Positions 37,523-43,608 of a stretch of 64,000 bases of DNA are shown piece after piece (the stretch's first letter is position 1; the number at the start of each line of letters is the position of its first letter). Origin of the DNA: Meiothermus granaticius NBRC 107808. Lineage in GTDB: Bacteria; Deinococcota; Deinococci; Deinococcales; Thermaceae. A program made the position numbers and the translations under genes. The stretch covers positions 1 through 64,000 of the forward strand of contig NZ_QWLB01000007.1 in the NCBI RefSeq assembly GCF_003574355.1, read 5' to 3'. The notes under the pieces are model-generated. The model was not told the DNA's origin, did not search any database, and saw only the letters and a list, made by a program, of their open reading frames with translations.

Positions 37523-38968
37523 CTAAGCCCCCACCTTCCATTTGGGGCCTTCTCGAGTGTCCTCTACCTGTACCCCTAGCTCGATCAGGCGGTCCCGAAT
37601 GGCATCGGAGAGCTTGAAGTTGCGGTTTTGCCGGGCTTCTTCCCGCACGCTCAGGAGCATTTGCACCAACCCCTCGAGCAGCTCCCCTCCCAGCTGGTGC
37701 TCCAACACCCTGGCCGGGAACAGCCCCAGCACCCCCTCGCCCAGCTCGGTGAAAACCCGCTCGGCTCGAGCCAAACTCTCTCGCCCTGGGCGCTCGGCCA
37801 GGGCTCGGTTCAGCTCGGTGACAAAGGCGAATAGCGCGGCAATGGCCTGAGGGGTGTTCAGATCGTCGTTTAGGGCGGTCTCGAAGTCGCGCTCGAGGAT
37901 GTCTAGGGCTGCCTCGAGGCCCGCATGGTGGCCCGAGGGGGCCGCCTGAAGGCGATGGTGCACCTCACGATAGGCGTTGAGCAGCCGCAGATAACCGTTC
38001 TTGGCAGCCTCCAAGCCCTCGTCGGTGAAGTCCAGCACGCTGCGGTAGTGGGCCTGCAGCAGGTAGAACCGCACGTACATGGGCTCATGCTTGCCCCGCA
38101 ACTGGCTGAGCAGCACTAGATTTCCGGTGCTTTTGGCCATCTTCTGCCCGTTTAGGAGTACGTGGTTGTGGTGCATCCAATAGCGGGCAAAGGCGTGCCC
38201 GGCTGCCTCGGCCTGGGCAATCTCGGCTTCGTGATGGGGGAATTGCAGGTCTATGCCTCCGGCGTGCAGGTCGAAGCCTTCGCCCAGATACTTGAGGCTC
38301 ATGGCCGAGCACTCGATGTGCCAACCAGGAAACCCCACCCCCCAGGGGGAAGGCCAGCGCATCAGGTGTTCGGGGTTGGCCCGTTTCCACAGGGCAAAAT
38401 CGCGCGGGTCGCGCTTTTCCTCCCGCACCTCGACCCGTGCCCCGGCCTCCTCGTCTTCAGGGGTGCGGCCAGAGAGTTTGCCGTACTGTGGCCAGCTGTT
38501 CACGCTGAAGTACACCGAGCCATTGGCCTCATAGGCATGGCCTTTGGCGATCAGCTCTTGGGTCAGGGCCTGCTGCTCGAGGATGTGTCCGGTGGCTCGA
38601 GGGGCGATGTCCGGACGGAGCACGTTGAGGGCGGCCAGTTCATCGAAGTAGCTCCAGGTATATTTCTCGGCTACCTCCATGGGCTCGAGCTGCTCGAGCT
38701 TGGCCCGCCGGGCGATTTTATCCTCGCCTTCATCCGCATCGTCTACCAGGTGCCCCACATCGGTGATGTTGCTGACGAAGCGCACCCGCAACCCCTGCCG
38801 CCGCAGCCAGCGCCGCAGCACATCGTAGGTGATGGGGCCTCGAGCATGCCCTAGATGTGGGTCGCCATAAACGGTGGGACCGCAGACATAGATGCCCACA
38901 TAACCGGGGGTTCCAGGGACAAACTCCTCTTTGCGCCGAGTGAGGGTGTTGTAAATCTGCAAGGGCAT
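37523..38968 (-). CDS. cysS: Cysteinyl-tRNA synthetase
   Basis: A 481-residue class Ia synthetase. It has the zinc ligands of [16 protein letters not shown] and HHEAEIAQ, the HLGH nucleotide motif and KMAKSTG (KMSKS). The N terminus [15 protein letters not shown] matches the family start, so the ATG at 38968 is chosen, with GGAG about 7 nt upstream; an in-frame ATG at 39073 would add 35 residues of no resemblance to CysRS and lies within the structured leader. The leader (about 120 nt) holds a short ORF and a terminator-like hairpin. Confidence 0.95.
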   Translation of the reverse strand: MPLQIYNTLTRRKEEFVPGTPGYVGIYVCGPTVYGDPHLGHARGPITYDVLRRWLRRQGLRVRFVSNITDVGHLVDDADEGEDKIARRAKLEQLEPMEVAEKYTWSYFDELAALNVLRPDIAPRATGHILEQQALTQELIAKGHAYEANGSVYFSVNSWPQYGKLSGRTPEDEEAGARVEVREEKRDPRDFALWKRANPEHLMRWPSPWGVGFPGWHIECSAMSLKYLGEGFDLHAGGIDLQFPHHEAEIAQAEAAGHAFARYWMHHNHVLLNGQKMAKSTGNLVLLSQLRGKHEPMYVRFYLLQAHYRSVLDFTDEGLEAAKNGYLRLLNAYREVHHRLQAAPSGHHAGLEAALDILERDFETALNDDLNTPQAIAALFAFVTELNRALAERPGRESLARAERVFTELGEGVLGLFPARVLEHQLGGELLEGLVQMLLSVREEARQNRNFKLSDAIRDRLIELGVQVEDTREGPKWKVGA

Positions 38969-39010
38969 AAAACGCTCCAAACGGGGGTACCAAGGGCCAC
39001 TGGGTAGATG

Positions 39011-39055
39011 AAAAACGCCGGGATGGAGGCCAAAAGGCACACCATGACCCCGGCG
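39011..39055 (-). promoter_or_regulatory. Terminator-like hairpin with T run in the cysS leader (attenuator candidate)
   Basis: In the minus-strand transcript CGCCGGG (39055-39049) pairs perfectly with CCCGGCG (39022-39016); inside, ATGG pairs with CCAT and GCC-TTTT-GGC closes the loop. The stem is immediately followed by TTTTT (39015-39011). It sits between the short leader ORF and the cysS ATG, where a terminator makes sense only as a conditional one. Confidence 0.6.
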
Positions 39056-39066
39056 GAAGGGCCAGC

Positions 39067-39090
39067 CTAACATCGTGGAGCAAAGATCAT
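39067..39090 (-). CDS. Putative 7-codon leader peptide of cysS
   Basis: The ORF encodes MIFAPRC and stops; the only Cys codon (TGT) is the last sense codon. Its ATG lies 7 nt after the TACACT -10 box, the spacing seen for leaderless genes in this window. Its TAG overlaps the in-frame ATG at 39073. Ribosome stalling at the Cys codon under low Cys-tRNA would be placed 12 nt before the attenuator stem. Existence of the peptide is inferred. Confidence 0.4.
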   Translation of the reverse strand: MIFAPRC

Positions 39091-39097
39091 GCCCTCA

Positions 39098-39106
39098 AGT
39101 GTAGCA
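39098..39106 (-). promoter_or_regulatory. Extended -10 promoter of cysS (TGCTACACT)
   Basis: TGC followed by TACACT forms an extended -10 element; no TTGACA-like -35 exists at 16-18 nt. The same 13-nt string ATGTGCTACACTT occurs upstream of rpmH. The predicted start site near 39091 gives a leader of about 120 nt to the cysS ATG. Confidence 0.5.
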
Positions 39107-39108
39107 CA

Positions 39109-39546
39109 TCACGCCGCCTGACAGCGTTCTTTAAGCCCTTGCAGCAGCCCATCGCAGTTTTCCTGCATCAGCTTGAGGATCAGCTTCTGCAAAAGGCCCC
39201 CGAAGATGGGGATATTGAGCTCATACTCGAGGTCGAGCACCACCCTGGTGCCCTGGCCCTCGGGCAGAAAACGCCAGGCGCCTTGGTACTTGTCGAAATC
39301 CCCCTGTGCACTGGAAAAGGTGTTGCGCAGCTCGCTGTCAAACCATTCCTCGTCCTCAATCCAGCGCACTTTTTTGCCCATTGCTACCGCCACCCATTCT
39401 GATCTCGAGCGGCTTCCGTGGGCCTCGAGGACCCGCAGGCTCTCCACGTCCTTGAGGAAGGGCTTGAGCCCTTCTAGATCCTTAGCGGCGGCGTACACCT
39501 GGGCTGGAGGCTGGGGAATAAACAGTTCCGATCGCACGGTAGGCAT
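39109..39546 (-). CDS. SRPBCC (START-like) family protein
   Basis: A 145-residue protein of the polyketide cyclase/COQ10-like SRPBCC fold: the N-terminal strand SELFIPQPPAQVYAAAKDLEGLKPF and the C-terminal helix with LLQKLILKLMQENCDGLLQGLKE are typical. The fold binds hydrophobic ligands in a cavity. The ATG at 39546 is 9 nt after TAAACT (39561-39556). A role in lipid or quinone handling is possible. Confidence 0.75.
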   Translation of the reverse strand: MPTVRSELFIPQPPAQVYAAAKDLEGLKPFLKDVESLRVLEAHGSRSRSEWVAVAMGKKVRWIEDEEWFDSELRNTFSSAQGDFDKYQGAWRFLPEGQGTRVVLDLEYELNIPIFGGLLQKLILKLMQENCDGLLQGLKERCQAA

Positions 39547-39573
39547 ATCCCCAGCAGTTTACCGCGCAGCGAT

Positions 39574-40023
39574 TCATCCAGGGGAGGTAAAGCGTTGCCA
39601 GGCCTCGAGCGCCTCTCCCAGGGCATAGCCCCGCCCGACCAAAAAACGAATGGCCTTGGACTTGTTGCCCTTGTAGCGGGCCTGATGGCGCTCGAGCAGC
39701 CCCACCGCTTGGCTCACCGGGTCGTTTTCAGGCTCGAGCTGGTCCAGCACCCGGTCCACCACCGCCGGGCTGACCCCTTTCTGCAGCAACCCTCGGCGAA
39801 CCTTGGCCCTGCCCCAGCGCCCGGCGTACATTCGGGCGTACCCCTCGGCATACTGAGCATCTTCGAGGTAGCCCAGGGCCTTGAGCTGGCCGATCACCGG
39901 CTCGACCACCTCAGGCTGGGCCCGCCGGGTCAGCTTGCGCCGCAGCACCGCCTCGGAGTAAGCCCGTGCGGCCAGGATCCGAATGGCATACTGGAAGAGC
40001 GCATCAGGGCCCTCGTCCTTCAT
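39574..40023 (-). CDS. recX: Regulatory protein RecX
   Basis: A 149-residue, largely helical protein with three tandem three-helix repeats characteristic of RecX. Matching segments are AIRILAARAYSEAVLRRKL, LGYLEDAQYAEGYAR and GVSPAVVDRVLDQL. RecX inhibits and tunes RecA filaments. recA is not in the window. The ATG at 40023 lies 6 nt after TAAGGT (40035-40030). Confidence 0.85.
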   Translation of the reverse strand: MKDEGPDALFQYAIRILAARAYSEAVLRRKLTRRAQPEVVEPVIGQLKALGYLEDAQYAEGYARMYAGRWGRAKVRRGLLQKGVSPAVVDRVLDQLEPENDPVSQAVGLLERHQARYKGNKSKAIRFLVGRGYALGEALEAWQRFTSPG

Positions 40024-40147
40024 CCTTCTACCTTACCGCTCGAGCCAGGTTCTGACCATTACATAACCGCCCTTGACTCTGGCCGCCTGGCCCACCACAC
40101 TAAAACCCGCTCTCGGGCTCCGCCGAGCCCAGGCCCGAACCCTGCTT

Positions 40148-40846
40148 ATGCGTGTATTTGCCATTGCCGATCTTCACCTCTCGAGGGGTTTCCCCAAGCC
40201 CATGAACGTGTTTGGACCCCTATGGGAAGGCCATCCTCAGGCGGTATTCAGCCGGTGGCGCGAGGTGGTGCAAGAGGACGACCTGGTGATTGTGGCCGGG
40301 GACATCTCCTGGGCCATGAGGCTAAAGGAAGCCATGCTGGACCTCGAGGACCTTCAGCAGCTTCCCGGTACCAAGGTTTTGCTGCGGGGGAACCACGACT
40401 ACTGGTGGCCCTCCATCACCCGGCTGCGCCAGATTTTGCCCGCCAAGATGCACGCCCTGCAAAACGATTCCCTGCTGATCGGGGATCTGGCGATTGCGGG
40501 AAGCCGAGGCTGGGACACCCCTGGGAGCTATGGTTTTGGGGAGGAAGACCAGAAGATCTACCGGCGTGAGCTCGAGCGCCTCGAGCTCTCCCTAGCCAGC
40601 ACCCGCTCTCTGGCCTATCAACACCTGGTGGTGGCCCTGCATTACCCACCCTACTCTGCCAGCGGCGGTCCTACCGGCTTCACCGAGCTGATCGATGCCT
40701 ACCGACCCTCCTGTGTGGTTTACGGCCACTTGCATGGGGCGGACCCGGCCCGCTTACCGCAGGATTGGAACGGGATTCCCCTGCACTTTGTTTCTGCCGA
40801 TGTGCTGCGCTTCAGGCCAAAATTGATTCTGGAGGGGGCCTCATGA
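40148..40846 (+). CDS. Calcineurin-like metallophosphoesterase
   Basis: A 232-residue protein with the complete metallophosphatase signature: IADLHLS (D-x-H), VAGDISW (GD), LRGNHDYW (GNHD), ALHYPPY (H) and YGHLHGA (GHxH). Such enzymes use a two-metal centre; the substrate is not known. The ATG at 40148 is chosen because it gives the family-typical start MRVFAIADLHLS. The stop overlaps the next ATG by 4 bases. Confidence 0.88.
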   Translation: MRVFAIADLHLSRGFPKPMNVFGPLWEGHPQAVFSRWREVVQEDDLVIVAGDISWAMRLKEAMLDLEDLQQLPGTKVLLRGNHDYWWPSITRLRQILPAKMHALQNDSLLIGDLAIAGSRGWDTPGSYGFGEEDQKIYRRELERLELSLASTRSLAYQHLVVALHYPPYSASGGPTGFTELIDAYRPSCVVYGHLHGADPARLPQDWNGIPLHFVSADVLRFRPKLILEGAS

Positions 40847-41313
40847 ACGGACAGGAGGCGTTGCGGCATATCCTGGCAACCCTGGCCTATCGGATGCGGC
40901 GGACCCTTCGGGGCATACCCGAAAGCTTCTGGGGATTCGAAGGACGGGATGGGGCTCCTACCCCTCAGGGTATCCTGCAACAGACCAACAGTGGGTTGAT
41001 CTATGCTCTGCTGGTGCTTCAGACCGGCGATTATGGTTACCATACCGACCTCAGGGCTTTAGACCCTCCGGGGGAGACGGCACGCTTTTACACCACCCTC
41101 GAGGCCCTCGATCACGAGCTTTCCAATCGGGCCGACCTTTCGGATGACTTGTTGCTGCGGGTGCTGCAAGGCCCTTTGGCTGAGGCCATGGCCCGAATTG
41201 GGCAACTCCTTCAGCTTCGTGATCTGGCCGGCATACCGGCGGAGGAGGAAGACTTCATCGAGGCCCGGATTCGCTGGGGTCAGGTTGGTCCTGAGCTACC
41301 GGAGCTCGAATAA
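40843..41313 (+). CDS. Hypothetical protein, 156 aa
   Basis: A mainly helical, acidic C-terminal protein translationally coupled to the metallophosphoesterase (ATGA overlap). No motif is recognised; a DinB-like four-helix bundle is conceivable from the spacing of helices and the His-Asp pairs (YHTDLRAL, EALDHEL) but this is speculative. No signal peptide or membrane segment. Confidence 0.6.
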   Translation: MNGQEALRHILATLAYRMRRTLRGIPESFWGFEGRDGAPTPQGILQQTNSGLIYALLVLQTGDYGYHTDLRALDPPGETARFYTTLEALDHELSNRADLSDDLLLRVLQGPLAEAMARIGQLLQLRDLAGIPAEEEDFIEARIRWGQVGPELPELE

Positions 41314-41340
41314 GCCCGGAAGCAGAAGTATCATGGCCAC

Positions 41341-41625
41341 ATGATTACCGCCTTTGTGCTGATCCAGACTGCACGGGATGCCACCGCCGAGACCGCCGAA
41401 GCGGTAGCCGAGATTCCTGGGGTGGCCGAGGTTTATTCGGTGACCGGGGAGTGGGATCTGGTGGCGGTGTTGCGCTTTGCGGATTTTGAACAGCTGGACG
41501 ACATTGTGACGCTGGGGCTGCGCAAGCTCAAGGGAATTGCCCGAACCCAGACCCTGTTGGCGTTTCGGGCATACCCCAACAAGCTGCTCGAGCAGGGCTT
41601 CAATATCGGCTCAGAGGGGGCTTAG
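41341..41625 (+). CDS. Stand-alone Lrp/AsnC ligand-binding domain (RAM) protein
   Basis: A 94-residue protein consisting only of the C-terminal alpha/beta domain of Lrp/AsnC regulators; it lacks the DNA-binding helix-turn-helix. The motifs AEIPGVAEVYSVTGEWDLVA and LRKLKGIARTQTLLAFR are typical. Such small RAM proteins oligomerise and bind amino acids, and may modulate Lrp regulators. ATG 6 nt after TATCAT (41329-41334), so probably leaderless. Confidence 0.85.
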   Translation: MITAFVLIQTARDATAETAEAVAEIPGVAEVYSVTGEWDLVAVLRFADFEQLDDIVTLGLRKLKGIARTQTLLAFRAYPNKLLEQGFNIGSEGA

Positions 41626-41653
41626 CCCCTAAGCTGGGGGGCGCACAAGGCCA

Positions 41654-42217
41654 ATGTTTCGGATTTTCTCGCTGCTTCAGCTGGGGCTATTTCTGCTGGG
41701 CTCAACCTGGATGGCCCTGGCGGGATACCCGGTGCTGGGGAGGCCCGACCCGCTGCGGGATCTGGTGGCCTTTCTCCTGCTGTTCTACGGCCTAATGGGT
41801 CTCGAGCGGCTTTTCTCCCGGTTGTTTCCCAACAGCTTTAAGGCTTCCGAGGCCCTACACGCCCAGATCGGTGCGGTGCTGCGTTCCCAGGGCATGACCC
41901 ACCCCCAGGCCCTGATTCTGGCCCTGGCTTCTGGGCTGGGCGAGGAAACCTTGTTCCGGGGAGCGCTTCAGAACGCGCTGTTCGGGGGCTGGGTGGGGGT
42001 GGGGCTTCAGGCGGGGGTGTTTGCCCTGCTGCACCCCGTGACCGATCGGCGAGCCTGGAGCTACCCCGTGTTTATCTTCCTGGGTGGGCTGTTGTTTGGG
42101 GCCACCTATCACCTTACCGGTAGCTTGATTCCGGGGATTCTGGCCCACTATCTGCACAACGCTCGAGGGTTCTACCAGCTGCTCGAGGAGCAGCCGTCGG
42201 CCCAGGAGGGGCCCTAG
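41654..42217 (+). CDS. CPBP family intramembrane metalloprotease
   Basis: A 187-residue protein with about five membrane helices and the Abi/CPBP motifs GLGEETLFRGAL (EExxxR), FALLHPV (FxxxH) and ILAHYLHNARG (HxxxN/B). These motifs form the zinc site of the family, which includes prenyl-protein proteases and bacteriocin-immunity-like proteins. It follows the RAM protein by 28 nt and may be co-transcribed. The substrate is unknown. Confidence 0.85.
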   Translation: MFRIFSLLQLGLFLLGSTWMALAGYPVLGRPDPLRDLVAFLLLFYGLMGLERLFSRLFPNSFKASEALHAQIGAVLRSQGMTHPQALILALASGLGEETLFRGALQNALFGGWVGVGLQAGVFALLHPVTDRRAWSYPVFIFLGGLLFGATYHLTGSLIPGILAHYLHNARGFYQLLEEQPSAQEGP

Positions 42218-42232
42218 GGACCCTCAGCAAAA

Positions 42233-42256
42233 CCGTCCGCCTCAGCGGGCGGACGG
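42233..42256. terminator. 9-bp inverted repeat between converging genes
   Basis: CCGTCCGCC (42233-42241) and GGCGGACGG (42248-42256) form a stem with a 6-nt loop, just after the stop of the CPBP gene and before that of the YugP-like gene. No T run follows, so a bidirectional, non-canonical terminator is inferred. Confidence 0.5.
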
Positions 42257-42296
42257 AGCGGCGAATTGGGTTTGCGGAAGCTCCGCGCCTACCGGC

Positions 42297-42980
42297 TCAT
42301 TCCTCCCGGCGGCCCTGCACAATCGAGACGTAGTAGAGGATCTGGGCCAAGGAGTTGGCCAGCGCAGCCACGTAGGTCATGGCCGCAGCGGTGAGCACGG
42401 CCCGGGCCCCTCCCATCTCACCGGGGCTCAGGAAGTTCATCTTCCTGAGGTTGACCAGGGCTCGGCTCGAGGCATCGAACTCAACCGGTAGGGTGATGAG
42501 CTGAAACAAAGCGGCGGCCGCGAACAACCAGATGCCGATGCTCATCAGCCCGGTAGCATTCATGAACAAGCCGATGATGAAGATCCAGGGTCCCAGGGTG
42601 CTGCCGAGGTTGGCCACCGGCAAAATGGCGTGACGGATGCGCAACGGGGCATAGCCCTTAGCATCTTGAATGGCGTGCCCGACCTCGTGGGCCGCTACCG
42701 CCAAAGCCGCAGCCGAGGGTGAGGCGTAGTTGGGTTCAGAGAGGCGTACGGTTTTGGTGGTGGGGTCGTAGTGATCGGTGAGGGCCCCTGGGGTGGGCTC
42801 AACCCGAACATTTTGTAGACCGTAAGCATCCAAGATGGCTTTGGCGACCTCAGCTCCGGTTAGGTCCCTCGAGTTGGCTATCCGGCTGTATCGAGCATAG
42901 GTGGCTTGTAGCCAAAACTGGATGATCAGTGTGGCGATAAAAACCAAGATGACCAGCAGGTATGCAGGTGTAAAGATTAT
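42297..42980 (-). CDS. Neutral zinc metallopeptidase (YugP-like, DUF2268-unrelated membrane type)
   Basis: A membrane protein with the zinc motif HEVGHAIQ and three or four helices, as in Bacillus YugP. The first ATG/GTG/TTG start is TTG at 42947, which has no ribosome site and would cut the first membrane helix. The frame is open to a TAG at 42986; a GGAGGT site (42994-42989) is 8 nt before the codon ATA at 42980, giving MIFTPAYLLVI as N terminus and a full helix. An AUA start is therefore proposed (227 residues); with TTG the product has 216. Confidence 0.75.
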   Translation of the reverse strand: MIFTPAYLLVILVFIATLIIQFWLQATYARYSRIANSRDLTGAEVAKAILDAYGLQNVRVEPTPGALTDHYDPTTKTVRLSEPNYASPSAAALAVAAHEVGHAIQDAKGYAPLRIRHAILPVANLGSTLGPWIFIIGLFMNATGLMSIGIWLFAAAALFQLITLPVEFDASSRALVNLRKMNFLSPGEMGGARAVLTAAAMTYVAALANSLAQILYYVSIVQGRREE

Positions 42981-43074
42981 TGTCTATCACCTCCCAAGCT
43001 ATACGGTAGCAAATGTGGGGTCAGCTCGCTGAGACCCAGCTTACTAGGCTGGATTGGGTACAAATGCCCCCGCC

Positions 43075-43347
43075 TCAGGGGGCTAGCGGCTGGCTGCGAA
43101 TGGTGAAGCGCAGCGCGGTACGCTCCTCGCTCTCGAGCTCGAGCTTGACAAAAGCGGGCTTGACCACCAAATCCAGGTTATCGGGGGCAATGTAACCTCG
43201 AGCGATGGCGATGGCCTTGACAGCCTGGTTCACAGCGTCAGGGCCGATGGCCTGGACCTCGACCTCGCTTTGTGAGCGTAGCAGCGCGGCAATGGCACCG
43301 GCGACGGAATTGGGACGGGACTTGCCAGATACGCGCAGCGTTTCCAC
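43075..43347 (-). CDS. spoVS: SpoVS-family protein
   Basis: A 90-residue protein closely resembling stage V sporulation protein S: ETLRVSGKSRPNSVAGAIA at the start and PAFVKLEL in the C-terminal part. The family has an Alba-like fold and is widespread in Thermus and relatives despite the absence of sporulation. GTG at 43347 is preceded by GAGGAGG with 4-nt spacing. It has a strong promoter (43390-43419) divergent from gltB. Confidence 0.92.
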   Translation of the reverse strand: METLRVSGKSRPNSVAGAIAALLRSQSEVEVQAIGPDAVNQAVKAIAIARGYIAPDNLDLVVKPAFVKLELESEERTALRFTIRSQPLAP

Positions 43348-43389
43348 GATACCTCCTCGGCGCAACGCTTCCTTATCCTAAATAAGTGC

Positions 43390-43419
43390 ATTGTAGGGGC
43401 TGAGCTGAACCACTGTCAA
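43390..43419 (-). promoter_or_regulatory. Strong sigma-A promoter of spoVS
   Basis: TTGACA (43419-43414, consensus) and TACAAT (43395-43390, one mismatch from TATAAT) on the minus strand are separated by 18 nt. It predicts high expression of SpoVS. Confidence 0.8.
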
Positions 43420-43436
43420 CAAAATGCGATCAGGTT

Positions 43437-43530
43437 CGGGTTTTTGAGTGTGCCCCTGGATGGCCCCGGGTTTTGCAGAACGGGCTTTGGGCGGGTTTTT
43501 ATCGGCTTGCGATTGACGAGATAAAAACCC
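43437..43530 (+). promoter_or_regulatory. CGGGTTTT repeats and inverted repeat upstream of gltB
   Basis: CGGGTTTT occurs at 43437, 43467 and 43492. The last copy forms a perfect 11-bp inverted repeat, GGGTTTTTATC (43493-43503) and GATAAAAACCC (43520-43530), with a 16-nt spacer. The right arm occupies the spacer between the -35 and -10 of the gltB promoter and the -35 lies between the arms. This geometry suits a regulator that blocks or recruits RNA polymerase. Confidence 0.6.
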
Positions 43531-43541
43531 CTCCGTATACT
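43513..43541 (+). promoter_or_regulatory. Strong sigma-A promoter of gltB
   Basis: TTGACG (43513-43518) and TATACT (43536-43541) are 17 nt apart. Transcription should start near 43548, leaving a leader of about 60 nt. Confidence 0.8.
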
Positions 43542-43550
43542 GCTTCAAAC

Positions 43551-43591
43551 CCGCGCAAACTTATGCGCGGCCATCCCCCTTCAACTTGAAG
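43551..43591 (+). repeat. Two small hairpins in the gltB leader
   Basis: CCGCGCA/TGCGCGG (43551-43557, 43564-43570) and CTTCAA-C-TTGAAG (43579-43591) are perfect inverted repeats. The second ends 7 nt before the GGAGG site at about 43599, so it may affect ribosome access. The first lacks a T run and is not a terminator. Confidence 0.5.
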
Positions 43592-43608
43592 CGCGCCCGG
43601 AGGCAAGA

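Noticed and set aside
38969-39073. Start of CysRS at the in-frame ATG 39073 (35 extra residues).
   Set aside because: The extra residues do not resemble the CysRS N terminus, which begins normally at 38968 with a GGAG site, and they fall across the hairpin in the leader.
38990-39100. Classical T-box riboswitch upstream of cysS.
   Set aside because: TGGTACC is present, but the leader is only about 120 nt and I cannot find a stem I with specifier loop or a standard AGGGTGGNACCGCG element.
43551-43570. Terminator in the gltB leader.
   Set aside because: The CCGCGCA/TGCGCGG stem is followed by CCATCCCCC and lacks a T run.
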